Part shown: positions 12,771 through 25,100 of the stretch, in pieces
Position numbering within the stretch: position 1 is the first letter of the stretch
Layout of the letters: every line of letters starts with the position of its first letter
From: Pyxicephalus adspersus
Taxonomy: Eukaryota; Chordata; Amphibia; Anura; Pyxicephalidae
Length of the DNA stretch: 64,000 nucleotides
Reading direction: 5' to 3'
Assembly: GCF_032062135.1 (NCBI RefSeq)
Contig: NC_092863.1
Span: forward strand, 19,550,303 to 19,614,302
The notes under the pieces: model-generated
The model's database searches: none
Told to the model about the DNA's origin: nothing
Seen by the model: only the letters and a program-made list of their open reading frames with translations
Program-made: the position numbers and the translations under genes

Positions 12771-14178
12771 CTCTAAGTGTTTAATTTTATTCAATCTATA
12801 TACATTTAACAATACACAAAACAAACCCATATAAAGCTTGATATAAATATACAAATATTTAATAATCCTAATTATAGAAATATTAATTCCTCCATTTTTA
12901 CATGCAATCGTAAAGCTTTATGTGTGGGGAAGGGACAATGATTGTTATGCAGGTTGGGTTTATAGATCATCACAACTGTTTTGTGTCTTGTAATACCTCT
13001 AACTATAACAGATGTGATTGTTGGTCTTATCACTATTTGTGTTTCATAAATAGTTTTTTTTTCTGCTAGACAGAGGCATGAGAGCAAAGAGACAATAAAC
13101 ACAGCTGTTTGCAGCGGCCTGGACCTCCATTCACCCAAATGTAATATTATACCATATTGATACTAGATTAGTGTTATGGGAATGCCTGCAATACATGTGC
13201 TTCAGTGTATATTTTGGTTCTGATGGTTCTGGAAAACTGTTATATAATATATAGCTGTTATAATATCTATAGTGCTGACTAAGATATCGCAAGGGTAAAT
13301 CCCAAGGCAGTGCTAAAATGATAAAGAATACTATACCCAAGTTTATATCCCCAAGTGGGGCACATACAAAAATTGGCCACTTTTATTAAAGAAAATACAT
13401 TACTGAGCTCCCTCCAGCACTGGTTACTGTCAGCAGCAAAGTATATAAATCAGCAATTAAAGGCGGCCTTTCCAATTATCTCCACAAAGAATCCATTGTA
13501 ATGTAATAATACAACTGTATAGATGTGAGCCTTGTGCCCATCCTGTGTCTCCGGCACTGGAACAAAGATAATATCAATTTGTAAGGAAGATGTAAGGAAG
13601 AGATCAGCTGCGCTCCAAAATTTAGGACCTGTAGCCTTTACATTGTCCACATAGCTGTATAGCTGAGCCAGTGTTTTCTCTTGTGTCCACACGATTTCCT
13701 CAAGCTTGTATCGTGTATGCTGCTTCTTCTCCTACAAGTTATAGAACCTTCTAAACAGTTATACATCTGTGCTTTCCATATTTCCATAAGATTATACAAC
13801 ATGTCATATTTCCAAATAAATGATTTTGTTTTTTGGTTTCAACATTTAATTTTACAAACGTCATAATTTCCCCCTTTCTTCCATGATCGCCTTTCATTGC
13901 CTGCTCTGAAAGTGTATATAGTAGTTCTGCTCTTACAAACATGTGAACATCCTTGATTATCTGAAACTGCATATATGCAAACTTTTATTCCTCCTCTACA
14001 TTGATGAAACTATACATCAGTACTTCTACCAGCAACTCTTGTGATTAGATTGTACACCTTTGCTTTTCTCTTTTCATTATTTAGTATAGCTAGCTGTTTC
14101 TCCTTTATTTGAACTAGCTGCTGCAACGGTGCTTCCATGAAGAAAGACACATATGCTTCCTCTGCTCACACCATATAG

Positions 14179-14366
14179 TGGGCCTGATTTATTAAAGCTA
14201 TCCAGGATGATCCAGCCAACCTAGAATGAATCTGGTTCAGAAAACATTTTGCAAGCAAAAAGCAAATTTTTTTGAAGAAATCCATCCCAGGTTTGCTGGA
14301 TCACCCAGCTTCACTGATGAAAGTATATTCTCTCCAGCCTTGGAGAGCTTTAATAAATCAGGCCCA
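14179..14366. mobile_element. Foldback MITE, 188 bp, well preserved ends
   Basis: The left end TGGGCCTGATTTATTAAAGC and the right end GCTTTAATAAATCAGGCCCA are exact inverse complements over 20 bases. The interior has a second inverted pair (GATGATCCAGCCAACCT and AGGTTTGCTGGATCACCC). There is no coding capacity. Size and structure fit a miniature inverted-repeat transposable element. Confidence 0.85.
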
Positions 14367-15091
14367 AAGTCTCTCTTCTTCTGACTAGACCAGGTTCAAA
14401 TTCTTGCAAGCATGCTATCTACTAGTTTTATTTCCTCTTCCTGTTCATTTTTTATTCTAGTGTGAATGACTAGAGAAGCCGGTCTATTTCTAGACCAGCT
14501 CAATAAAGTTGGGTTATATGAGTGGCAGTCATAGTCTGACATTGTCCCCTGTATTTCTGAAGCCCCAAGTACCTAACTTCCTTAACCCGTGTATATAGAA
14601 GCAGTGCTGTCTTCATTTAGCTTTAGCTGGTGTATGTTGTAAATATATCATATTACATGTGTTAGCCGCCTTATTTACGTAATGTTAAAGATTTATATAT
14701 GTGGACAGTGTTTGTAAGTGGTGAATCCTGCGAGTTTCTCCAGACGGTTGTCCTTGTTTTAGCACACCACACTTGTGCACCAACCAAGGCATAAAAATTA
14801 CCAAGGTTTCCACCTTGCTGAAATGTAACTTGAATGTGAACATCGCTGTATTACATGTAAGAAGGTCAGTGCAAAGTTTAAAGAGAGGCCCGTAGCTGTA
14901 AGAATTAGGCGCAGGGTCACATGACCGGGTGCTAGGCCTAGCCCAGAGCTTTAAAGGATGGGCTAGAAGGTCCGAGCTACCCTGGTCAAGCTGAACCTTA
15001 ATGTAACACTAAGCTTGTCACTTCCTTTGTGTAGTGTCCCTTCCTACTTTTTTTTTATTATAACCCTGTACTGTGTAAGCTCTCTTCTTAA

Positions 15092-15150
15092 GCTGCGTAC
15101 ACACCTCCAATTATTATCATTGGAAATGAACGACGAACGACCGATTGACC
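15092..15150. repeat. End fragment of the 'GGCTACGTACACA' MITE family
   Basis: AAGCTGCGTACACACCTCC followed by an ATTATTATCATTGGAAATGA segment resembles the terminal part of the element at 27922-28206. The other end was not found. Confidence 0.45.
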
Positions 15151-16856
15151 AAAAATTAGTGATGTCATTGCAAAGGCTAAAAAAAAGATCTTTCCTCAAG
15201 ACCCAAGAGAAGGAGCCCAAAGTCAGTGCCAGTCTCTATGACCAGTGATCAATCAGAGGTAGGTAAGATAGGGAGGGTGTTATTTCATTTCTTACAGCTC
15301 AGCATCCTACAGCTGCTTCCGAGATAAGGACTTGGTGAGGGAGAGAGCACAGTCACTCTGCTTATCTCCAGTGCCATGCATGATTCTCCATGCATGTATC
15401 AAACTCATACTCTGCAGGACTGCTCTACATTGTAGTGTGCAGACAACCTTTTATCTCTCCTTTACTGAAATCACAACAACCCACTCTCATGTGTTAACAC
15501 TAAGTTCTGGACAAGTCTAAAATTTCCTCCATATCTCCCACTTCCTATGCTGAGCTTGTTGCCTGAACAATTTTTCACTAGCCTTTGTTATCAGTTCTCC
15601 TCTGCCAATGCTGACAGCACAATTAATCACAAATTTCAGCTACCTCATAATATGAGTACTCAGGCAAGCACATCATTAGCACAGGGGATCCAAGCCTGCA
15701 ATATACCTGACTTACTGAACTGCATTTTAGTACCACCAGGTGTAGGTTTAGCAGAAGTTTGTGTGCAATATTCCCCATGACAGTAGTAAACATGCACTCA
15801 CATCACTGCCTCTCACACTCTGTATCAGAACATAGACAATCCTGGATAGACTGCATTTGAATACAAACCTTTTTAGGAATGCCCATATATGAAGCTTAGA
15901 CTAAATGGCTGGTGAAACAGAAAGCAAATAGTCAAAAGGGGAAAGTCAAGGCAGCTTTTAATGCTTGTTGTATGGAAAAAACAATGTGCAGGAAAATGGG
16001 ACTGATTGCTTTCAGCACATGTCAGGACTATCCTCAAGTATGCAAAAAAAAAGGTAGGGCTGGAATTCAGTTTTAAACAATATTTTGCCACTATATTTAC
16101 ACACTTTACATAAAACGTGTGTCTGTCATCCCTCATTGCGTGTCTGTGCATTGACCATGTGTTTGTGTGCGTCTGTCCCGTTGGCTTGCCTTCTATGAGT
16201 ATGTGTGTGTCTCTTGGCACAGTGTGTGCACGTCTGCCTAGTTGCACACCGTACTGGGATTCTCCCTAGTGTGGGTACTTTAATGACCAACATCTGGCAT
16301 TGCTGATAATGGCCATACAATATGCTGCAAGTAAACCTTGTAATATGCAGAAGGTTTTCTCTCATTGCATCAGAAACTCACACCATAAAGCTTGCAATGT
16401 ATTAGAGCTATTCATTACTCAAGGCATGTATGTCAACCCTAATGCTGTTTGTGTCTCCATATCCTGTGTGCTAGAAGTTAGGGGTACTTTGTTACCTTTT
16501 CCGGTGCACTCAGTCCAGAGTCTGTCTTAGTGAAAGCACAGAATGGCAACAAGCAGACTCACAAGGTGAAAACATGATGCTGCAAAAAAAAAAAAAAAAT
16601 AGGGTCCGTGAGTGTAAAATGCAGTACTGTACTTAAATGTCTTAACATGTAAATTACTTTAAATGTCCAGTTGCTTCCACAACCCAAAATTTACTGATAG
16701 GTTAACTGTCCAACTTATCACTAAACTGTGCGTATGTGCACTTTCATCCTTGTGATAAAGCTGCAAAGGTCCCAAAAACATACTATTGTGTTCCTCCAAC
16801 ACTGGCCTATGTACCAATATACTATGAGACTATGTTAGGGGCATTGGGCTATACCT

Positions 16857-16935
16857 AAGGTAGGGACATTAGATTGTCAGCTCTGTGGGGTAGTTAGCAA
16901 CATGACTATGTACAGTGCTGTGTAATGTTAGTTTC
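16857..16935 (+). repeat. SINE tail fragment
   Basis: AAGGTAGGGACATTAGATTG, then GACTATGTACAGTGCTGTGT, is the sense-strand equivalent of the tail region of the longer SINE copies at 57100 and 32240. The tRNA-like head is missing. Confidence 0.65.
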
Positions 16936-17903
16936 CTGTAAATAAAGTTTAATAATATGTTCGGTATAGTACAGTAACACATGAAAGACCCAAGTTGTAA
17001 AACATCTGATATTGCACATGTATGCACCATACATAGAAAAACAGAAAAATAGCAGATACTCAATCATCATAAAACTAATGAAGTAGGAGCAAAATGGCGG
17101 ACTTGGCATACTGACAAAACACATATTTGCCAGCGCTTAATCCTACTAGCTAAGAAAGAGCAACCTTTATAATTCTGCTCAAAACAGATGTGCAATAATG
17201 CTAACGTGTAACACTAATCAGCCAAAACATTTAAACTACTTACCAAATATGTTTAGGTCCCTTTTGTGTTGAAAAACATCTCTGAATTGTTGGGGAATGA
17301 ACTCCACAAGACCTCTGATGGTATCTGGCAATAAGATATTAGGAGCAGATCCTTCAAGTCACATTGTCTTCCCTGTCCTGCCTGCCTTCCATAGCCCAAT
17401 CTGCTTTCCCCTCTTTCCTAATTACAATTATACACATGCACCTAAAAGGAAATGTGTTTAATGAGACTACTCCATAACACAGGTATATTGCTTATATGCT
17501 CACTGTTGGCCTATTTAGTGGCGGTCATAGGTCAGCATGGGCCTATGACTGATCTGCAGCTATACATTAAATTGTGTATATAAATAAACCTACTAATGAG
17601 GAAGTCATAATTAAACTATGTGTGATTTGACACCTTTCTCTCCAGCCTTATGTTTTTCAGTATGTTATTGACCCCTGGCACTGGCTGTCCCTCCTAGGCC
17701 AGGTAGGAAGGACTTTGTTGTCCAGCTAAAAAAATTTGTTTTTTTAAACATCAGTTCAGTTTTCTGCTTTTGACACATCACCTGCAAGAACAGACAGTTC
17801 ACTCACTGTGCCTAATATAGTTCACCCCCAAGTGTCAGTGATTTTAATGTTTTGTTTGATGGTGTAAATGCTTAGAGATTTTAGAAAAATAATGGTGTCA
17901 TGG

Positions 17904-17960
17904 GTAAAAGCCCAACTCAAAACGTGAATACAGAGATTTCTATGGAGTTGGGCTTTAAAA
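17904..17960. repeat. Short hairpin-forming inverted repeat
   Basis: GTAAAAGCCCAACTC is mirrored by GAGTTGGGCTTTAAAA, giving a stem of about 13 bp around a 25-base loop. A half-copy (AAGCCCAACTCAATAC) lies at 22680. Probably the end of a degraded DNA element. Confidence 0.6.
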
Positions 17961-18506
17961 GAGATGTGACCTTATACAGCACTTCAACTTTGTTGTAAAT
18001 AATAAAGCACTGACAGACTTAATGCATTTGCTTTTCTGCCTAGACGCACTTTTTCATCATTTCCATTATGCTGTGTGAGACAACTGCCATATTATTTTAA
18101 ACATAGTTTAAAGGTTTAAACTATCTTTTTCCTGATCCCAAGCTCATACTCAGACATAATCAGAATGAGTGGGATGCTTTGATAATGACAATATCCTGAT
18201 AGGCACTTCTGAAGCTAAATGAACAGGGAGTCCCTAGGCATGGTCACATATGATGAATAATATGCATACTGTCAATGATGGGATGCATGTCTCAATATTT
18301 TCAGACTCTCCTGGTGAAAGAGAACCGGTCTCCCTTTGTTGTGGTATACAGTATCTACTTTTTCTCTAACTGAAAAGCAGAATATTCTAATAAATAACAT
18401 TTTTATTCAGCCTGTCTCCACACCCGTTCACTAAATTTTGCTGACATTGCCGCTCACAAAATTGCAGTGGGTATTAGAAGTGATCTGTTGCTGTTGGGTT
18501 TGTACG

Positions 18507-18842
18507 GCACAAGGGGACTCTAAGGTCTCCCCTGACCTGATCAAGACTCCTACAAATCAAAAAGTATTATCAAATTTAATAAATCACAAATCAATAAAAA
18601 ACAGTCCCATCAATTCCAAGGTACAAACAAATATGCTTCATGTATGCTCTGGATGGCATTTGCTTTAATATTGTTTGCGCATCAAAACTTTCAAGTGAAT
18701 ATAACAAACAGAATTTTAACAATTACAAACCTATAAGAAACCCCAAAATATTGCTATCCTGCTCACCTTGGTGTTTGCGCAATCCCAGCTTGATCAGATC
18801 TTAGTTCTTAACAGTTATTTTAGTCCCCTTGTGTGTGTCCTT
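18507..18842. repeat. Degraded foldback element
   Basis: GGCACAAGGGGACTCTAA on the left pairs with TTTTAGTCCCCTTGTGTG on the right. A second inner pair is CTGATCAAG and CTTGATCAGATC. The interior is AT-rich and non-coding. Confidence 0.5.
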
Positions 18843-18989
18843 GTCTAGGTATAGGGAGGTAGAACATTAGTTTATTATTATTTATTAAGATGGTAATAAA
18901 TATGAAATGTACAAAAGCTAAGCTGTTGTGTGACCCTCTGGTAATTCCAGGAGTCACTATACTATAAGTAGAATTATAGTTCCACAATT

Positions 18990-19210
18990 AAAAAATGCAA
19001 GCAGGCAAGATTTTTATTACAGAAGGGACAGACGATGTCCCTTTATACTTACCTGCTTGTTCCACATCTTTTCTTTTTTTTTTATTCATTTTTCAAGTAC
19101 ACTGAGCTACACATGCGCAGGGCTTCTGATAATGAATCAATTCTTGTGCATGGGAGTTGAATCATTCTCGCATGCCCAAGCAAGATGCCCTGAAGCAGAC
19201 AATCTAAAAA
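18990..19210. repeat. Interspersed repeat of the 'GAAGGGACAGACGATGTC' family
   Basis: Contains ACAGAAGGGACAGACGATGT and then TACTTACCTGCTTGTTCC, a module shared with the copies at 31912 and 56243. The CACATGCGCAGGGC segment resembles family A repeats. Confidence 0.55.
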
Positions 19211-20550
19211 TTGTGATCAATTGCGATTGCAGTTTTTTATTTTTAAGGTTATGCTATGCTCAATATTAAAATCTGAGGCGTGTGTCCTATTGGTTGCTGG
19301 TTTTTCCTTATGCTGTTGCAGTGGACAGGAGTGAACATTTACCTGGTCAGGCAGCTTTTTGATTACTTTATAGCCCTCTTACTGCCTTCTTCACTATGTA
19401 TTTTGCCAGTTCGGACACTCACTTTCACTTCCCCCTCGTTAGCACTTCCGCTGCCGGGGTAAATAGGGAATTCCCTTCAGGGAGCCACAGCAAGAGGAGG
19501 CTCCAGTAGTTTATTCCGGCTGGCAACCCGTGGCCCTGGAGCTGCAGGGGGCGTTAGGCCGGAACAAACTACCGGCTAGGCCGTATCTGGCAACCTCTGG
19601 CTTTGAGGTCTCTGGTTTAGGATCTCATGTACAGGTGAGAAGATTTCAGATTAGGCAGAAAGGCTTAGTGATAAACAGAACTTACTTTGAAAATAAAAAC
19701 TCTCTATACAATGTTTTTACAAATGATCGTTTATTGTGTATGACAAAGGACTCCCAGAGCAAAAAAAAAAAACAGCAAAACATACAGATTATGTTAAAAC
19801 AGAATTTCAGTGTGATGTAAGACAAATAAAACTTGTCGTCTCTCAACATACTTAATCAAACTGCTTCTACCCCTAAATAACGTCATTGCTGGGAGCAGCT
19901 ATTATTAAGTATAGTTAGGTCATATCCTGTTCAGAGGGAAAGCTGTAATAAAATCATTTTGTTGCTTGCTGTCTATTGATTTGTCAGGCAGAGTCTTCCT
20001 CGGCAATTAGAAAGTTATCTCCTGTACTTTTTTAAAGAAACATTCTCCACACAGTGGGAAGCTGAAAGCAGCATACTTTTGGTTGAGAGTAGGCTCACAT
20101 TTAAACTGAAACCAAGTCAGTTTAAACAATTTGGGTACTAATTTGAGGAAATGATTCTGTTCCTAGATATAATAAAGCTATAAAAACCAAGCAGAAATGT
20201 AAACTTTAATTCCCCTTTAAAACGTTTTTTTCCCCTGGTTTCAGACTGGCTAACCAGGGGAAAAGGTGACCACAGCCAATCAGTCTGCTAATGAATTCAC
20301 TAATCTAATATTTCTATCGGATCAGAAGTGAAAACTTCCTATACTAAGCATAGTAAACATTTGCCTGTTAATTTTTTCAGTGTTGCATTAAAAAAACTTT
20401 GTTTAAAAACAAAATGTCCCTAGAAACATTTAGTGTCAGAAAAGGAACAAATTATTAAATAAAATGTATAGGTTATATCTAAAGTGACATAAAAGCTTAC
20501 CACTCATAAAAGTAAAAAAACCTTTTTTATAAGGTCTATAAATTAATAAA

Positions 20551-21935
20551 CATTTTGCAAGACAGTATTACCAGGAAAGAAAACTATATTACTATGTAAC
20601 ACTTATTTTGTGATGTAATGACAAAGTAAACTGCGATAGGCCTACAGCAAAAATGTAAAACTTGCTCTGGTCCATGAGGAGTAAACAGCTGCGAGAGCTG
20701 AAATTGTATCTTGAACATGACTCTGTCTGGTGCTCAGAATGCATTTGTAGTGATCAGCAGCTGAAAAGCAATTCCCAGTTATCAGCTGCTATCAATCGTA
20801 TGACCCAGACAACAGGGGAATGCACAATCTGTTAAAAAAAGATGCAGCACAGCAGGCGGTGTACATGAGACATGCCAGAGGTTCCAAACATGGATTTGCA
20901 TCAGTAAAGCAAATAGTCAACATCAGCCCTGAACTATGACTTATCATTTTTGCATAAGCTCCGTGGCATTGGAACAAATTCTAGCTTTTAGATGTGCTGG
21001 AGTTGCAATTCATTTAAATCATACAGAAAATATTTGTATAGTAGTATCACCTCCCTCCAATCAGCTTGTTGTGTACTGAATTAACATTATCAGCTCTTTC
21101 CTAGGAGCTGAAACATTTGTTAAACCCAAAGTAGAGTAATTTTACTGGCCAGCAAAGATGTGCATAAAAGATTTGCTGGTCATAGAGGCTGTGTACACAC
21201 AGTGCCCATTCTGTTCCAAGGAGAAAGAAGAGCAAGCAGCACGCTGTTGTGCTCTTCTTCCTTGACTTGTATAGTGGTCACTCATGGATCCATCCAGACA
21301 GCTGTGCTTGTCGGATTCTCATCCGAGGTAATCTGGTGTGCGTGTACATAGCCAAAAAATCCTTTAGCACTTTAAACTGCTTCCAAATATCTATAGGATC
21401 TATGTCCTCTGCAATGTAACAAAATAAGGAAGATAAACATTGGGTCATTGAAGCACCTGAAAAACCAGAATCAGATGTTTTCACTTTTGAGATGAAAGTG
21501 AATTCACAGAAGAATTTAAAGACATGTAACAATGATTGGAATTTACAGGAATGTTGGACATGATAAATAATGTAATACTAATAATAATAATAATCTGATC
21601 TACAGTGTAATATCCAAGCTTGTATCAGTCAATGCAGAAAATATCAATTTGTTTTTGTCTGTAAAATAAATCTTGTTAAAACTATAATAGTGTAACACAA
21701 AAAAAACATCCCCACGCAGATACTGTATCCAGCATCATGAAGAGTATCAATCCACATGATGGGTCCAGTTTTTTGTTTATCATATTAGAATAAAGATGAG
21801 ATACAACATTAGCTTGTTCAATTTAAAGTGCACAGTGTTTCAGACCAAGACATGGTTTTTCCCTTTACCATTATGAAAGTACAGTTCAGAGCTTGAAGCC
21901 TCCACATATCAGCTCCTCTTTGTGAACCTCTCCCA
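20551..21935 (-). other. SNX11: SNX11 3'UTR and downstream sequence
   Basis: This follows the SNX11 stop on the minus strand. No canonical AATAAA on the minus strand was found within the first kilobase, so the transcript end could not be placed. A MITE (21187-21351) and an AAT microsatellite near 21577 lie inside. Confidence 0.4.
21187..21351. mobile_element. 'GGCTACGTACACA' family MITE, copy 1
   Basis: The left end GGCTGTGTACACAC and the right end GTGTACATAGCC are inverted. The inner ATGGATCCAT block is shared with the larger copy at 27922-28206. Non-coding. Confidence 0.6.
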
Positions 21936-22119
21936 CTATCTGGAAAGTGTTTCCTCCTGGGTCCAGCCTCTGTTGGATATAGCATAATTTAGAATGGCTT
22001 CGGTAGCAGTGTATGAGCGGCGACCCTGCACACAAGCCTCAATTTCTTCTACAGACAGCTGGCTCTGCAAGAAGAGGTGCAGCTGACTGTCCGACAAGAG
22101 GACCATGTTCTGTACAGCT
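21936..22119 (-). CDS. SNX11: SNX11 last coding exon with early stop
   Basis: Acceptor TTTTATCTGCAG. Encodes [20 protein letters not shown], then [13 protein letters not shown] and [20 protein letters not shown], then TAG. The reading frame after the stop meets further stops and shows no similarity to the mammalian tail. Confidence 0.9.
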
Positions 22120-25100
22120 CTGCAGATAAAAGAAAATTGGTTAGATATGTACAGGAAATATCATGATATTGCTGGCACAACACTACTGGTTATCATTCAT
22201 ATGAATCACAAATTAACAAATCACTCCTTAAATGCGATTAGGAATTGACCCCAAAACGGACACGATATACTTAGAGTATATGGTTAGCCCAAAATAATAT
22301 TTTCAGGTTTCAAATCGAAGTACACTTTCCCCTTCATGGCTTTGATATGATAAATTAATATGGAGCCCCCTATTCCCTTTGCAGCTCTACTAGCTTCTGC
22401 TTTCCACAAGATTTTAGGTTTTGTCTGTGAAGAAAAAAAAAATTGTCCTTTTAGCTAAAAGAGCATTTGTGAGGTAAGATACCGATACTGGATAAGAAGG
22501 CCTTGCTTGTAATTGCTCCAGTTCATGCCATAGGGGTTAAACGCAGAGTTGAGCAGGTTGCTCTCCCACCACACAAGACCGGGCAAATAATGTCTTTACT
22601 GACCGAGCTTCATGCAGATAAAAATTCTGCTAGAAGGTTAAAATAACAGAATTGAGTAAAAATTTACTCGGTAGTATCAAAGCCCAACTCAATACTTTAG
22701 GATTATTACAGTAATGCAGTCAGGCTGTGTACACAGTAATAAATATGTTTTTAAAAGGGCTGCAACAAGGGTTGAACTTCCACATCATCAAACTGCTGCT
22801 CCCACTAATCAGCAATCTGACACAACCACCACATGTAAGTTTAACTTCAAAAGCCATTTAATTATTTTTTAAGTCTGCAGCTTTAATTAAAATAACATCC
22901 TGACCAAAGCTACAGAGACACAAAAGTGTCTGTAAACTGGCTACCGGTGATATAATTCGGAATCTTTCTAAACTCTATATAGAGTCAAGACTTAAAACAT
23001 CATTAGAAGAGTGGTCCTTACGCAGCATGCAGAGTTTAATGATGCAACAAGGTTGGTTGACCTGTTAATTAATGGCAGAGCTAGAACATACAAAATGTAA
23101 GTTTAACCTCAGAACCATTAGCGTGCTGTATTTTATCTTCAATCCCTGAAATGGCTCATTTACCTTACAATATCACAAACACCTAAAAGATTCTGCTATG
23201 TTATTAATGAAGAAAAATGAAGCAACTCTGGTGGAACACTAGAACGTAAGCTTTTCTAGTACTGTGAGCAGTGTAAATGGAACAGTGTTTGTGTACAACA
23301 ATGTGGAGTGAGTCAGATATTTATATATATAACCTGTATTTTATGTGAAGTAGTGTGTGGCTCTGATGGGGGATAACACTGCATAAAGACACAGAAAACC
23401 AACAAAAAAAAAAATACAAAATGCTTCTGGATGACGTTAATGACGTAATAACACTAAGCAGTGGAGGAGACATAATTTATGGATTTTTCTTCCCTACCTC
23501 TACATTTAATGTTCTGTAATCCCACCATTGTTATCTTGTTCTCTACACACCTATTTCTCCTGTTTAGGACGAGCGGTAGGAGAGTGGGCACAGAACGTAT
23601 CAGGGGAGCACCTGGCACCCAGAATTGAGGCGATGACACAAGCTCGGGGGATGCCACAATACAATAGTATATAAAATACATCCATTTAGGAGACATTGAG
23701 GTATGGGATAAGGAATAGTTTGCACTGGTAGGTAGCAGACATGTCACAGATAAGTGGGTGTTGGGGTTCACACCGGGGGTCGAGGAGGTTAATGTGGAAC
23801 GTGGTGAGAAGATGGTAGACAAACACAGAAAGAATTATCTCACTAGGTTAGGGCGAGTTAGAAGATGAAAGAGTGAGAGTATCCCTCACATGAAGAGCGT
23901 TTCTGTCATTCATGATCTAATAGGGTCCATGAGCACATCAAATTTATGTGTATAACAGATGGGCCCCAACCCAATGGACTGGTTAAGTCAGTGGTTGCCA
24001 GGAAATTAGTTTTTTTCATTAGGAAAATTATCTTTAAGCCTGTTTCTCAGAAATGTAGAGAGGGAGATTTAGACATGGGGAACATTAGAGAGATGAAAGT
24101 TATAACAAAAGTTATAACTTTTAGGAACATTTGCCAAAAATTTCACAGAGGGCTTTCCTACAATGTTTATGGTATATTAATGCATATAATGGAGTTGATG
24201 TAATGTATGATCTTACTGGACTTTAAAACAGGTCTGGCACCCCCCAAAAAGGAGATGCATATTTGGATATCCTACCGATTACCATATGGCTTTTTTTAGA
24301 AAGGAGATATTGAATGAGGATTACACAAAAGGACCAGGTGTGAAAAAAACATGCACCTTTCCATTGCTCCTTGATCAGGAAGCTTAGTAAATCCATTTCT
24401 CAGGCTGTGTAGGTTTGGAGAAGTAGAAATACATAGGATTGAAAACATTCAGACCGCATCAAATAATCCCGCGGACAGGGTGACAAAGCAGTGAACCAGC
24501 TGGGAAACAAAGAATAAGAGCCGTCACCTTATAGCAGGAGGTGACAAATAGGCCGAGAATTAGCAGTTTAAATATTTACAGTTTAACAGCTTCCAATGGA
24601 ATTCAAGTTGTTGGAATTCAAATGTGTTTAAAAAATTTGTATGACATTTTAGTGAATTATAACATATTTTCTTTAAAATTCCTATCAGCTATTTATTTCT
24701 GTCTCCAACCCCTTTGGATAGTTGTTCCCTCAATTCCATCCATTGATATCTGTGGGGTTACCACTATCATGGTGGCACATACCCCACCCTCACTTTAACC
24801 TGCTCTGATAGCAAGTGATAGGAAATTTTCCAATATGGTCACGATAACATAAATATGACAGAGGCTTTAACCCCATTCTACCCAAACTTGGCTGGAATTG
24901 AGCTTAAATAAAATATTTCCAATAGAGTTATACTGCAATATACAAAGCAAATACATTAGCTACAAGACTTACACCTGTATGTGCTTCCTTAACATTCTTC
25001 ACAGAAAAGAGCAACATTATGGCTTCTTCATAAACCTTGTTTATTCACATACCTGCCACCTAACCCCCTAGAACGTCAATTATGTTCATTTTAATGAATA

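Larger units (their letters stand above)
7441..20550. other. SKAP1 3' region / SKAP1-SNX11 intergenic DNA
   Basis: The last SKAP1 exon and its 3'UTR are expected here by gene order but were not recognised. Open frames are short and carry no known motif. Repeats recognised are the GCGAAACGCGT core near 7904, foldback elements at 14179 and 18507, a SINE tail at 16857 and a short repeat at 18990. The stretch 11340-12360 is complex and low in repeats and may be regulatory. Confidence 0.5.

Noticed and set aside
13450..13692. Antisense 80-codon frame between SKAP1 and SNX11
   Set aside because: No recognised family and no supporting exon structure nearby.
15873..16247. Open frame of 124 codons rich in His, Thr and Arg
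   Set aside because: It overlaps CA/TG-rich low-complexity DNA, which produces long open frames by composition.
23454..24203. Open frames of 85-122 codons on both strands in an SNX11 intron
   Set aside because: No motif, no conserved splice sites and no relation to SNX11; no transposon landmark could be identified either.
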